A stretch of DNA of 64,000 nucleotides from Poronia punctata (GCA_022579005.1 MU401485.1:124001-188000); one strand, 5' to 3'. Numbered from the stretch's first letter, positions 1 to 11,799 are shown. The notes: generated by a model not told the origin, from the letters alone. Numbers and translations: made by a program.

Positions 1-284
1 ATGAAGATCTAATAACGCGAACCCGTCGTTCCATGGCCGGCTTTGAAGCGGCAAGGCAAAAAGCCCAACTAGAAAGGAGGAAGTCACAGAGAAAGAGCAA
101 GATCGCACAGAGGAAGGACAGCTACTTCCCTAGAGTCGACGAGGAGACGATAGGTGACATGTCGATTGCCGAAGGGTTGTTAGAGGCGGGCGTGGAAGAC
201 TATGAGGCCGTATTCAAGAGTCGACCTCGTATCGCGACGAGCCCGGGTCCAAGCCCACAATGGGACGATGAAGATATAATATAA
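1..284 (+). CDS. 3' end of a gene cut by the window edge; possible augmin subunit HAUS6-like protein
   Basis: The frame is open from base 3 to the TAA at 282-284, so this is the last exon, or part of it, of a gene that starts outside the window. The first ATG (33) lies inside the reading frame and is not a convincing start. About 94 residues are visible. A basic Arg/Lys/Gln-rich helix (AARQKAQLERRKSQRKSK) is followed by an acidic stretch and a C-terminal DYEAVFKSRPRIATSP-type tail. I recall similar 'VFKSRPKIALSP' tails at the C-terminus of fungal HAUS6 (augmin, spindle microtubule nucleation), but this rests on a short motif only. The gene runs tail-to-tail with the next one. Reading frame sure; identity weak. 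Confidence 0.5.
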   Translation, partial: EDLITRTRRSMAGFEAARQKAQLERRKSQRKSKIAQRKDSYFPRVDEETIGDMSIAEGLLEAGVEDYEAVFKSRPRIATSPGPSPQWDDEDII

Positions 285-285
285 C

Positions 286-310
286 ATGACGTGACGTGAC
301 GTGACGTGAC
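286..310. repeat. (GTGAC)n pentanucleotide microsatellite
   Basis: Five near-perfect copies of GTGAC (the first is ATGAC) begin two bases after the stop codon of the left-edge gene. They therefore fall in its 3' UTR. Confidence 0.8.
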
Positions 311-505
311 CGACGAACGAGACCCAGAACAGGGTATACTACGATAAGCGGGTGTTTTTTCAGGGGTGTACCTAGTTTTTAATAGCTTGTACAAATCCAC
401 ACATATTCGATTCATTCAAGCCGTATAATAATACCTCGATCTTTAAAACATGTACGAATGCTAACAACAAACTCAACTCCATTATACCTAACGATCCCGT
501 CCACA

Positions 506-1823
506 TCACCCATAAAACACAAGTGCCCTAACCTCGATACTCTCCCTATACCCGTCCCCATCCTCGTCGGACACACTAGGGTCAACAAACGCGGAATGCG
601 GCGCACGCCTCGCTAAGCCCGGCGTCGTAGCCGAGTCGAAACATTTGATGAGAAGTGGTTCATCGGGCATCTGCCCGCGCTTATAAAACCATTCATGTCC
701 CGTGCCGGGAAGAATGGTCCACGTCTCGTCACGCGAACCAGATCCGTATAGGATCGAGGCAGCCACGAGATCTTCCTCCCGTATTGACCGGGCATCTGCT
801 ACGGCTAGGGGGTCGCGGGTTATGCGCTTTATGGGACGCCAGATCTGTTTTGTTTATATCGTTACTTTTAGTTTTTTCCCGTCTTGTTTGTTTGTTCCTT
901 AGGAAATCCGTGGGCACATGGAAAGATAAAAAGAAGAGAGAGAGGGGGGGGGCAGCCAGAAAGGGAAGAACCAACATTAATAATCTGCCACCTCTCCCCC
1001 TTGTCAATAATCCGATCCGCTTCCTCACTCTTCAAATATCGCCGTAAAACGATCTCGGCACCGACATACGACTGGTCGACATGCGCACGGAATAAAGGTC
1101 CGCGGGCGGCGCGGTTGCCTTCGCCTAATTTATGCCAATTCGATGGGCCGATGCGCGTTTTGTGGTCGAAGATTTTGATGTTTGTGGCGCCCGTGCTGTT
1201 TGTTCATCCCTGCCGTTTAGTATTCTAGTATCTTCTTTAAACAGACTGGAAAGGGGAAAGGATATTGAAAGGGAGGAGGTGAGAAAAGAAAAAACATACA
1301 CATCCTTCAACAGCCCCTCAACTTCGGGATAATACCTCTTCCTCACAACCTCATCATCAAGGAAATCCGCAACATCGCGTAATTGCGTTTCTCGTCCACG
1401 GAGGAATTGGAAGCCGGTTTTGTCGAGTGTGTATCTGCCTTCTTCTTCTTCGCCTGTTATATCGTAGACGAGGGTTGGTTTGGCCACTGATGGACGTTCG
1501 TTCTTGACGGTTTTGTTTTGTCTTTTGGGGAGGAAAATGTTAATCTCTTTCTCTGTCTTGTCTTCTGTGTATCGCAGCTTATTATATACATAATATTTGG
1601 ATAGACAGAATGGGAATGGGATATATGCGTGTTAAGTAGGTACCTAGTATGTAGGATACGGTACTTACTCTGATATCCTTACCGGCGCGGGTGGCGAGCC
1701 ATCGCCCGGGTCACGGTAGTAGTTGATTACGGTCGAGATGTGATGTTTCTTTGGTCTTTCATTTTCTGTCGGGACGTCCAAGTTGGCCACCCGAGTCGTC
1801 GCTGTGGTTACGATTGTAGACAT
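506..1823 (-). CDS. AsaB/CmcJ-like putative oxidoreductase (hydroxylase/desaturase family)
   Basis: Predicted exons, in transcription order, are 1823-1683, 1502-1300, 1195-976 and 844-506. All junctions are GT...AG and keep phase. The product has the order of conserved blocks seen in the fungal AsaB/CmcJ/NvfI-like family: an N-terminal INYY segment with a Pro-rich stretch, then LDKTGFQF, the VTGATNIKIFDHKTR block, FRAHVDQSY, the INIWRPIKRITRDPLAVADA block, TWILPGTGHEWFYKRGQMPDEPLLIKCFDS and a terminal ESIEVRALVFY. Members act in secondary metabolism as hydroxylases, desaturases or isomerases, or have unknown substrates. No other biosynthetic gene lies beside it, so the substrate is unknown. 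It is head-to-tail with the sterol-transfer gene upstream of it on the same strand. Confidence 0.85.
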
Positions 1824-2487
1824 TGTGCTTTGATAGTTATCTCTTTAATATTCTAGTTATAATATTTGTTGTTTTCCGCTTAATCAGTTGTCGGGAGGAA
1901 GAAAGGAATATCAGAGATGGAAAGGGCAAACGACTGCTCACGTCTCGGAGTCGTTGTGACGTCTTGTGTAAACAGTATAAACTCCGGGCACTTTATCCGC
2001 CGCGGACCGTCATATTTATATTGAGCCCGTGTATATAACCCATGCGGGGTCAAGACTTGGTGAATCCGTGACAGGAAACGGTGAAACGGTACTGGATCCG
2101 CCGGATCTTGTTGCTGAGTCTTTTTACATTCTTCCTCTGCCTACTCCAACAACAAAGGGACGTATGACCTGTTCAGCTCGGTACGTTAAGTTGGTCAACA
2201 TTTAGGGCATCACCAGAGCTTTCGAGGGTCGTGTTATGAAACTGAGTTCTAATAAAACTGTACAAGCTATAACCAATCTACAAATGAACAAGGCTCGACT
2301 CCCTATAATGAAATCTGTGGTGCTTTTAATATACAGGCCAAAAGTATACTCAAACAAAATGTGCTTCGTCGTGGCGTCGTATGGTCGGTTGTCCTAGGTC
2401 TTGTATTCGGTGTGTTGGTTTTCCGGATTGGGGCTGTTTTCGTGAGCCTCATCTGAACGGCCAGCCCCTTAAATCAGAATGCCGCTA
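1824..2487. other. Intergenic spacer
   Basis: This 664-bp gap holds the promoter of the AsaB/CmcJ-like gene and the 3' UTR of the GRAM-VASt gene, both on the minus strand. No supported coding or RNA gene was seen. Confidence 0.6.
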
Positions 2488-5400
2488 TCAGCTCTCTGTT
2501 TCCGTGTTAGTGATCGGTACGCTGCTTGTATGTCCCGTCGTGGTTTCGGCGTCGTCCTTTCTGCGGTCCATGACGGACTTGAGTATGTTAAGCTTCTCCT
2601 CCGTAATTTTAATGGCTTCCTCCACCTCTCGTTCACTCATACGCTCTTCTCTCAACCTCTCTTCCATCGTCCGCGGTTCTGCCGCTCTTTTGCGGATCGG
2701 TGCGGCTCCTTCGTTCATCCGGTGAAGACCGACCCTCTCTTCTAACCAATCCCATAGCTCGCTTTCCTCCCGCCTCCATATTTCCTCGTAGGCAACGGCA
2801 CGATCGGGATAGCTTGAAAATGCCATGTCTCGGCCATAGCCTACCCCTCTACGTTGACCATTGAACCCAAACCCGAACCACGACGAGACCAGTAAGCCAA
2901 CGAGCAGGCCATAGACTACGTTGCCTGTCATAACTGGCTGAAGGATGTCGAAAATGGGCCCCAAAACACCATGGATCGGCTCGAATAAGCCCCAGTCCTG
3001 ACTCTTTGCGGATGTCGAATCGGTTGCCCCCCGGTGTGGGTCTTTCGAAGGCTGGTCTGGCTTGCCCTTTGCCCTCCTCTTCTTCCCCTTGCCTGCCCCA
3101 TTGAGGGTCGTGGTCCGAGGCCGAGAAGACACGGCACTCTTCAAGCTAGCAAATAGTTCTTTGGAGTATTGTGCTTGCCCGTCTTTGGCACCCTTCTCAA
3201 TCGCGCCTGTTCACGGTTAGTAAGTGCGGATCACGCTTGATACTCGTGCTTAGATCTTTTTACCTTTTAACCAACTTTTGCCTGTCCATTCTATGGTACA
3301 GTTGATGGTGACGCGCGTCGAGTTGTTTTCCGCCCAGAAAAGACAGTATTTCGTCTTGACACTGAAAAGATTGCCGTTCGGAACGTCGGGCGTTTGTGTA
3401 ATAATAAGCACATTCACCGACTTCTCCAAATCGATAGTCTCGATAGTCTCGGTTACGATACATTTCGTTTGCTTGGGACCCAGTGAAGCGTAGAGAGGTT
3501 TGATGTACGAGTAGACTCGGCTCTTGTTGTCCGAGCTCAAACCTTTCTTGTCTTCCATCTGCAGCTCGGTGCATTTCTGATCGTTGGTGAGCCATTTCGA
3601 CATAAAAGCTACCGATGCCGGACCGAATATGAGGTCGTACACCTTGCCCAATGGTGCAGCGACAATGTCGTCACCCACGGGCACTTCGAAGTGGGTATCG
3701 GCATCGCCGCATTCCGTCGGACCATGGGTAGCCGGGCCAGGGAAATCAGCCCCGCCAGTAGATGGGCTGGCGTCTGCCTTGTCGCCGGCACCTCCATTGA
3801 GTGCTGCAGCACCAGAAACTTTTCTCGGCACAGCTTTATCCCCGTCTGTGTCTGCCGGGTTCGGTTCTGTTTGCTGTGTCTCCTCGTGAGTATCTTCCTC
3901 CTCTAGATCCTCATCGTACACGTCGTCTTCTTCGCTGTCGTCATCTTCCGAGTCGGATGTGCTTTGGCTATCGCCGGTGCCGGCCGCTCTCTCGTCACCA
4001 AGTTCCGTCTTGTCACCACCCGTCTCATCGATCGTGACGCCGTTGAGCGAGCTACGGAGGGTCGGACGTCCGAGTTTCCAGATGCTGACGATCAAGTCGT
4101 AGGTAGAATCACGGCTAGCAAAACTGGCAAAGACGTGCTTGGCATGTAGAGTCGAGATCATGAGACCGTTTTTAAAGACAAGAGCTGTGCTCCTTTTCTC
4201 CACCGACACGATTTCGTCAAAACTCATGACCAAGGTTGTAACCCATCCTAGAATGTTACTGCTAAAGCAGAGATGTCCTTCGGATACGTAGAGTCTTCCG
4301 TGAGCGAGGATCTCTCGTTGCAGGGCGCAGCTATAGTCCTCGATAAGAAAGTCATCGTCGGGCACGCTTTTGAACAGGGCATGAAAGTCCCGATTGCGTT
4401 TCTTACTCGCCACAGCAAACCCTGTAAGCTTAGCCGTGCTACCAGCTGCCGAGGGGTGAGCAACCCCTGAAGCATTGGCAGAGACGGCGGCGGCGCCGCT
4501 GGCAGTATTGCCCGTCCCGCTCGTCCCAACGGTGCTGCCCCGCTTTCGTCGCCTCGAGATGGCGCTTCTTATGCTGGAAGCGCGATGGACGCCGGAGCCG
4601 CCGTCGTAGATACTAGATGTGGGTGATGCGTTGGAGTACTCGTATGGGGACCTGGGACGATCCACACCTAAGTTGTCGGTTGTGCCGTCATTATTGGCGA
4701 AACCCGTTTCCGAGTCGGCAGGTGCCGAATCTGAGCGAGCTCGAGACTCAGCAGTAGGGGGAGCGCTCGCGGCTTCCTGAAACCCTAACTGACTTAGACT
4801 CAGGTCGCCCGTGCCTAGCGTCTTGACGGCAGGTTCTTTGCCATCCATGTCGGACGTTTTCACTTCCTCTGCAGGTGATTCGACTTCGACTGAGTCGTCG
4901 TTGCCGGGATTCCCCGGCTTCGAAGTAGTCGGTTTCGACTTGTTCCCGCCAGGATTGATATTCGTGTTCGTAATCGTGCTGCTTAGCGTATTTGCAGCGT
5001 TCTGCGCCGCAGACAACACACTAGAAAAAAAGCCCGTCCCTGGCGTAGGCAGAACAGCGTTTTCGGGTGTCGGCGTGAGGGGAGCGGACGTGATGGTAGA
5101 GAGCTTGCTCGGGCCAATGCTTGCTGCTGAACCTGATCTTGTCCGTCTATGTGAGATCATGTTACCCGAGTGAGACACGACTACATTAGGATTAGATAGG
5201 GTAAAGCTGTTAGGACTACGTTGCTCGGTCGGGGTCGGCGGGGTGTTGACAATGACAGGTCGGGGAGACTCCGCGTTCGGGGGTGTCTGCGGGCGTGTAG
5301 ATATTTCAGAGGGCAGCTGGTTCTTCTTCTGGCTAGGGTCCTTGGAGGATAGATCCGAGCCACGCGAGTCGGACGCTGCCTGAACTGCTGAGCTCGGTCT

Positions 5401-6863
5401 GGAACCAGTACGGGTTGCCGCTGTGGCTGCAGTTGCCTGGTCTTGGTGGTCGTTCAAACTATCGTTGCTAGTGGCGGCACTAGAATTTCTCATTCCTCTG
5501 AAGGCGTTCTTGAGTCTACCCCCAGGGGATTTTGAGCGTCGGGGTGAGGAATTGGAGGGAAGGTGCAAGCCCGTCTTGCTAGTCGAAAGACCATGAGCCG
5601 GCTCATGTGACTGTTCGCTAGAGGCGACGGAGAGGGTGGCAGAACGCGAGAGACTGTCCAGAGTCTCTTGCTGGTCCGAGGTCTGCACCTCGGGAAGATG
5701 GTCGGACTGAATGATGGGCGATGAAGTCGTTAAATGTCCGATCTGGGACGGGTGAGTGGAGGGCACAGCTGGCCGAGACGATGACTGCTCAAGAGCACTA
5801 TTCTCTTTTATAATTAGACTTCAAATGGAGCAGGGGACCCCAGGGGTTTTGATTTAGCAAAATGACAGCGTCTATGTATAAAACTGATTATGCGGGTGGC
5901 ATGAAGTGGCACAATGGGAATTGCAATGTTGTGTTTGACTAGAAAATACACACAATGAGGGGGGGAGGCTTAGGACAAAAAGCAGGCAGCTAGATATCCA
6001 GCCTGGTGTCGTCAAGGCGTGACAACAGGTCGAAGGCAAGATGACAGGATGACGAACCTAGATGTGGCCGGAACAACCAAAAAGATGGATCCCAGGCTAC
6101 CTACTAAATTGACTGCACTATGGGCACTAGGTGCAGTGATCGAGTGCTAATCGTAGGTCTCCTAGTGCCGCCTCAAGACGCCAAGGATAGGGGGTTTCCG
6201 CAGGCAGTGTTCCGGTAGAAAGGCACTAGCCAACTAACATCCCTGGCGAGCCACGCGGAGATGATTATGCTGATCAAAAGAGGGAAAATGGTAATGTTAA
6301 GGTATAAAAGGAAACGAGAGGATATTGGAGAATCTGCAACTGGCAAGGTGTGGGCGGTGAGGGAAGATCAATGGTGGTAGTTTGTCCTGACTGAGTACAG
6401 AAAAGGGTGGGTTGTAATGTACGTCTTTGTGGTTCATGTGCATAGCGCCAAATGAGGATACTAGACTGGTAGACAGAATAGGGGGCTGGACAGGACCAAC
6501 AAGTATATAAAAACACAAGAAATGTAAATGGAAGATGACTTACTCTTCAATCTCTGAGTCGTGCGCAGTATCGTAGCCTGCCTCACCATTGTCGTCGGCA
6601 TATTCACTAGACTGCTTGGTCGATTGGGACACGGCTTCGGGTGGTTCGCGACCATCGGAGCTTCTCCCGCGGGCATATTCCTCGTTGCTTGTCATAGAGC
6701 TGGGGAAACTATCGTTCGAAGCGTTTGAGGCACGCTTCTTCCAGTGTCTGTTTGCAGCGAGCTTTTGAGGAAGTTTTTTGGGGATGCGCTTGACAGCAGC
6801 AGCCACCTTGCTGGAGCCACTGACGCCGCCGCTGCTACCGGTATCATCCATCATGGATGGCAC
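2488..6863 (-). CDS. GRAM-VASt sterol-transfer protein of the Lam/Ltc (StART-like) family
   Basis: Three exons are predicted: 6863-6544, 5797-3264 and 3206-2488, giving 1,190 residues. The 746-nt first intron and the second intron both restore frame. The large second exon has no in-frame ATG, so the start must lie in the upstream exon. Residues 1-106 are basic then acidic. A Ser/Thr/Pro-rich, probably disordered region follows to about 560. A GRAM domain lies near 570-690 (DFHALFKSVPDDDFL, HGRLYVSEGHLCF) and a VASt lipid-binding domain near 810-985. One C-terminal TM helix (about 1041-1062, VVYGLLVGLLVSSWFGFGF) and a short charged helix close the protein. Known family members sit at ER-plasma membrane contact sites and move ergosterol between membranes. 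Family identification is strong; the extent of exon 1 is less certain. Confidence 0.9.
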
Positions 6864-7871
6864 CGACGGTAGTAGTAACAGGAGATGAGAAACTAGGTCA
6901 TAGAATACTCAACACTCCGGTCTTCAATCCGAGCAGCTACAAAGGCTGTAGTAGTACTGAGCAGAAAGTATCTGCAAATACGAACAAGACGACAACGACA
7001 ACGGAATCAGAGCAGGCCGAGATACAAAGGTGGAAAACACCAGTCGAGATACCTATACTTGTAGAAGGTAGGAGGGTCCCGCAGCTGGCCCGGTGTGGTG
7101 TAGCTAACTTGGCTGTATGGTTGACAATTGTAGTGTCGTCATCCCTTGGCCAGCGGCTTCTTGGAAGAAGGTGGTGACTCCAGATTGCCTACTGTCGGCC
7201 CTTCAGAAGAGTACCTAATATTAAGTAATTTTGTTTGTCAAAGTTTCACCACGTGGAAACAGTGTCACCTAATTACGAAAACGACATTGTAAGACAAGTT
7301 GATTAATGTGTGTAAAGTTGAGAGATATCTTGAAACAGAATTTCGATCGCGATCAATGTTGGCAGCAACGGCCGGGTTTCCTCTGCTCGTCATGCGGGTG
7401 CCGTCGTGTTGGGAACTTCCAATGGGACGGATTTGGTTACTTCCAGTTTTAATGTTCTGCATATCAGGTAATACTTTATCCTGTAAAGAAGGCACAGGTA
7501 CGGAAACCTGCCCGCTCTTGATGTACACACGCTAGCTTGTTTTGGTAGTAATGTAAGATATACTCGTACTTCAGCCTTCAGGTCGAGACACATCCCTGCG
7601 GTAGGGCAATTATCCCCCGCTATCATAAGTTGCTTTCAACGGTTTCTGGCAGATCGTATCACTTTGATCGGGATTCTCGATCCCTATTCATACTCGTAGT
7701 TGGTGAAGAGGGCACAATCCCAGTTCCATCCAACTTACCTATCTAGACGTGCTCTGCTATGCTTTCATAACGAGGAAAGTCACTTGCGATCGTTTGATTC
7801 ACCTAGGTATTGCACAGACCATCTAGGTATATTCTACCGCCCAAGGTTAGGAGAACTCTATTACCTACAAT
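6864..7871. other. Divergent intergenic region
   Basis: This 1-kb spacer lies between the divergently transcribed sterol-transfer gene (-) and MIT-domain gene (+), so it should hold both promoters. It contains two TACTCGTA motifs (7561, 7691). No supported gene was seen. Confidence 0.6.
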
Positions 7872-9504
7872 ATGGAGGCGGCACCTCTTATCAAGGTATG
7901 CATAATCGGATCTAGCAGCGTCCCGACCCGCATGATTGACTAACAATTCTAATTGAAACAAGGCTCACGATCATGCGAGAGCCGCATCGAGTGCAACACA
8001 TACATCGGATACCACAGTCGCAATTAACGAACACACGAGGGCCGCTGGCGAGTTTGCCAACGCTGCAAAAGATACCACGTCAGTCGAGGCATTACGAACA
8101 TTGAGGTTGCTTGAGCAGCATCATCGAAGGCTATCCGAACTTCTCCAGGCGCCATTGCATCCACCGTCATCACAAGCCTCCACCGAGAACGATACCCAGG
8201 AAGATGAGAAAGACGAGACCAATCAGCCGTCAGATGATGCCACGAGGCCCGACGAAAAGGGAGGAGCGCCTAAGCCCGTGCTCTTGAAACAGCCCAGATA
8301 TCCTTCGCGCGACCTAGGCGCCTCTATAGCAAGCAATCTGGCATCCGCGCGTGGCATCCGCTCCAAATATCGATCACAGCCTCTTAGCCCTAGCGTGTCT
8401 AATACCGAGGCCCCGGGTAATCTGGAAGGAGCGTCAAAGAAAGCCGCGTCCCGGTCTAGAATGAAAGACATGCTCGACAACTCCGACAGGACAAATACCG
8501 TAGCCTCCCCCACCCGAACCGGCGAGGAGACTTCTCCTAGAGGCAAATCAGATGCATCAGCAGCGACAAGCGACGAAGGGTTCTCTAGGTTCTACAGCGC
8601 CTTCGGCAGCATTATAAATCGGATATCGGCTCCTCTGGCTTTCGCCGGCCTTCCATTGATCAACGAGGAACAGCCAGAGGAGCCTCGCCCCTCTCCACGC
8701 ATAGAGGCGGCGACTCAGAACCCAAGACGAATAAGGGTCAGACAATCCTCGTCCACATCTGCGTCTACGGAGCCAGATTTACAGAAATTGTACTCCAAGG
8801 CTGCCCTCCGCGCCGTTGCTCGAGACGGCCAGTCGCCGAACGATTCATTCTATGTCGTGCCCACCAGCGGCCACACAGCCTCTTACGCAAGTATATTAAG
8901 TTTTGCAGATAAAGAAAAGCGCCGGTTAGAGGCTTCACCCCACGGCCCCATAGGCATCGTACGAGAAGAGACAGAAGAGGATGATTTCGTCGACGCCAGA
9001 GAATCTCAAGTATCCCATGCGCCGGGTCCCAGCTCTCGCTCCGGGTCCAGGCGACGGGGAGGAAAGACCAGCACAGACAACTTGCTAGAGGAGCTGTATC
9101 TAGAGAACAAGAGCCTGAAGGACATGATCGACCTTCTCAGCAAGCGACTTCATGCGTTCGAATCCATGTCACAGAACTCGGGCTTGAGGTTAGCCGAAAG
9201 CATGCGCCTGATGCGTCCTGGTTCGCCCACACCAACACCGCCACCACCGGCACCGGCACCGGCACCAGTCAGCAATGAAGCGCTGGCCAAGGAGCTCAGC
9301 GAACTCAGACAACAGAACCAGGCATTGATAAAACACAACGAGGAGCTCGAGAAGAGCTATGCAAAAGCCCGCGCTAATCTAGGCCGGTACAGGGAAAAAT
9401 GGGATCAGCTCAAAGCCGGTGCCAAGGCTCGTAGGGCCGGTAGTGCACAGGGTCATAATTCGGATATGACGGAGGGGGGAATGGGATCTCCTAGTCTCAC
9501 TTGA
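7872..9504 (+). CDS. MIT-domain-like, coiled-coil protein
   Basis: Exon 1 (7872-7895) encodes only MEAAPLIK. A 67-nt intron (GTATGC...AAG, branch-like CTAAC near 7940) leads to exon 2 (7963-9504). The total is 521 residues. Residues 1-70 form an all-helical segment (AINEHTRAAGEFANAAK, LRTLRLLEQHHRRLSELL) that looks like a microtubule-interacting-and-transport (MIT) domain. Such domains bind ESCRT-III tails or microtubule-associated partners. The middle is Ser/Pro/Asp-rich and probably disordered. Two predicted coiled coils follow, near 370-415 (LLEELYLENKSLKDMIDLL) and 440-500 (LAKELSELRQQNQALIKH), separated by a Pro-rich stretch. Pathway is inferred from the domain only. An AATAAA lies 16 bases past the stop. 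Confidence 0.8.
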
Positions 9505-10101
9505 ATAGGGGGGGAAATGAATAAAAATAAGATTCAAAACTTGGAATTATCAGGGTATTTCTTGATTTTCCTCTTACCCCCTTTTCTTAAAGAATCACAG
9601 ATGAATAAATAAAATGCATAAGCCTAAACCTACATGTCTCTAAAGTGTGTCTACGAGTAGCTTCTTAAGATACTGTATGTAGACTACAAGTCCGATACCT
9701 CAGATAGGTGGGTAATCATTTTAGTATTCTGAGTTTCTATTCAACGCTTCCAATTTGAAAACATTTATGCTATTTGCCCTGCATTTTGCCATGAAGAGGA
9801 TACTCCCAAGGTATGTGTTGATTGGTGTGCAAACACCCCTGTCTCCTTAAGACTTGCCAGTGCGCATTTCACGGCGCCAGGGTGGCCGCTCGATTCCGGG
9901 GTTGGGGCGATGATGAATCCCGGTGTCAGAATCCTTTCGGAGAATTGTTGTCTCCGACGGTGTAATAAGAAGTAAGTCTATCTATATTGGTGTATGCGAG
10001 ACGATGCGCTTTATAATGCCCTGATACCGATAAACAGCGGGCTGATACTATGTAGGTTGGTATATGTGATTTCAACGCCGAGAGAGAGAAATGGAGGTTG
10101 A
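9505..10101. other. Convergent 3' intergenic region
   Basis: This A+T-rich spacer lies between convergent genes and presumably holds both 3' UTRs. AATAAA-type signals occur at 9520-9525 and again near 9604-9612. One TACGAGTA motif lies at 9652-9659. No gene is supported. Confidence 0.6.
9520..9525 (+). terminator. Candidate poly(A) signal AATAAA
   Basis: A canonical AATAAA lies 15-20 nt after the stop codon of the MIT-domain gene, in a purine/A-rich context. Fungal poly(A) signals are degenerate, so this is suggestive only. Confidence 0.4.
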
Positions 10102-11799
10102 TCACTGTGTGCCGACATCGCATGCAGCCGGCGCCACGGGTTTCCCATTTCCGAGGCAATCACGACAAGTGCGAGCGACAAAAGCGTTTTCGGCGCCCTT
10201 CTCCCTCTTCTTCCCGCATTCCCTGCAGTGAATTGAACACAGATAGAGGGAGCAACCCGGCGCGGCGCACTCGACTTTCCAACGACAATCCTGCGTGAGA
10301 TGGTGTCGGCCGCAAGGACAGTGCTTCAGCTGGCACTTGCGTCCGCTGTGACCCTTTATGCCGCACATACAGCAGCGGTACGAACACCTCATGGCGTTGA
10401 AGTGCTTGTAGTGGCCGGGCGCATATGGGCAGCCGCAGCGCCGGCTGCAGCGTACGCCGCAATCGGTAGACCTGTGGAATTGTGGAAAGGGTCGGCATTT
10501 ACAGCGGTTCTGGGGCTCCATCGGACAGCGGGGCGCCATGTGTTTGGACGAGAAGCAGTAGCCGCAGTTGGAACGGCAATCCTTGGTCTGGTGCGAGCGC
10601 TGCGCGCAGTTGGCGCATGGGTGCGGTTCTGGCCCGCCTTCATCCCGCCATTCATCATCCGTGATCTCCCATCTCGGCTTGTCGGTGAACATGGCCCGGA
10701 TATGTGATCGGCTTAAGCTCCGGCGGCGGGAACGCTTGTATAACTCGGACAGAGGCTTGACAGGAATCAGCAGCACGTATTTGAGGTCGCCCTTGGCTTT
10801 CAAGGCAATCTCAGTGTGACGGTACACCCTGATCAGAAATCTATAATGCCACGGCTCTGTTTCAAACTGTGGTTGGTGGGATCGGTCAGAAGGGTACACG
10901 ACAGCCCAGCGGTCTGTGTTAGGCAAACTTTGCGATCTCCTTGGGGCACGGCGCAAGGTGGTCGTCTTTGGCCGCACTTGTGCTTTCTCTCGCCGTTTCC
11001 ATGTCTGTGTCTGGTCACGGTGCAATGGGAAAGTGTTTGGCAAAGCCAGGTAGCCTAACTCATCAACGGGCTTCCTTAGAGGGACGGGGGGTCTCGTAGG
11101 AACAGTGGCAGCGAAGCGCGGCTTCAACCCGCCCCACTGGGCGGCGAAGAAGTAGGGCCCTAAGGACAGTTGGGCATTATAGGGGCCGTTTTTGGACGGC
11201 AGTCCGCAACTTCCCGAGAAGACAGAGTATCGATGGTGGGTCAAGGCTGCTTTCGGGAACCAACTGAGATGAGCACGCATGGGCTCCCTCCAAAGGCGAC
11301 GACTCTCGGACCAGCTCTCTGGGACGATCGCTCGATGGACTGAGAAGTCACGTTCGAGATAGTAGGCTTGTATAATATTGACAACCAGCTTTTCCAAGGG
11401 GATCCACTTGGGAGGTGCCTGGTCCCTGATGGCGAGGGGGGCTTCCCATGGATGTTCCTTGCCGAGGACCGTTTGCCAATAGCCATCCCACCGTTGCACT
11501 CGAGAGTCCAGGTCTTTTCCAATGAGCATGTGCTGCCGGCGCCTCTTGTACCAGTCAAGCTGTACCAGACGCCACATAACCTGCATGTCGAGTGAAAGTT
11601 GGCGGTCGACGTCTGTTACAAACCCGAAGTTGTTGGATCTTCTTGCAATGTCTTTGACGTAAGTACGGGGCGGTATTCGTCGCATCTCTAGCAGGTCACT
11701 CATCATATGGTTGATGAATATCTCACGGGCGCCCACTGGTTGGTGGACATACCGTTCGAAGTCGAGATCGACGCCATTTAACGGGTAATGTAAAGCCAT
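10102..11799 (-). CDS. Cysteine-rich protein with a tandem CCHC zinc-knuckle array
   Basis: One uninterrupted frame of 565 residues starts at an ATG (MALHYPLNG). The first 390 residues are basic, rich in Trp, Tyr and Arg, and match no family I know. From about 395 there is an array of short Cys/His modules. At least three fit C-X2-C-X4-H-X4-C: CANCAQRSHQTKDC, CGYCFSSKHMAPRC and CCMCGIKGHSGRKC. CPCGRHHLTQDC is a shortened variant, and further CxxC pairs reach the C-terminus. CCHC knuckles usually bind single-stranded RNA or DNA, so an RNA-binding role is inferred. Such knuckles also occur in retroelement Gag proteins, but no polymerase, integrase or LTR lies nearby. The strict intronless structure and unknown N-terminal half make it worth checking. 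Confidence 0.75.
   Translation of the reverse strand: MALHYPLNGVDLDFERYVHQPVGAREIFINHMMSDLLEMRRIPPRTYVKDIARRSNNFGFVTDVDRQLSLDMQVMWRLVQLDWYKRRRQHMLIGKDLDSRVQRWDGYWQTVLGKEHPWEAPLAIRDQAPPKWIPLEKLVVNIIQAYYLERDFSVHRAIVPESWSESRRLWREPMRAHLSWFPKAALTHHRYSVFSGSCGLPSKNGPYNAQLSLGPYFFAAQWGGLKPRFAATVPTRPPVPLRKPVDELGYLALPNTFPLHRDQTQTWKRREKAQVRPKTTTLRRAPRRSQSLPNTDRWAVVYPSDRSHQPQFETEPWHYRFLIRVYRHTEIALKAKGDLKYVLLIPVKPLSELYKRSRRRSLSRSHIRAMFTDKPRWEITDDEWRDEGGPEPHPCANCAQRSHQTKDCRSNCGYCFSSKHMAPRCPMEPQNRCKCRPFPQFHRSTDCGVRCSRRCGCPYAPGHYKHFNAMRCSYRCCMCGIKGHSGRKCQLKHCPCGRHHLTQDCRWKVECAAPGCSLYLCSIHCRECGKKREKGAENAFVARTCRDCLGNGKPVAPAACDVGTQ

Noticed and set aside
5796..6863. A separate small acidic-protein gene at 6540-6863
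   Set aside because: Its frame ends in a perfect GTAAGT donor whose phase joins the ATG-less sterol-transfer exon, so it is better read as exon 1 of that gene.
10300..10707. Ala/Val-rich 135-codon plus-strand frame
   Set aside because: It is antisense to the Cys-rich zinc-knuckle exon, and its composition is the mirror of that region.
10102..11799. Zinc-knuckle gene as part of an intact retrotransposon
   Set aside because: No reverse transcriptase, integrase, protease motif or flanking LTR was seen within several kb.
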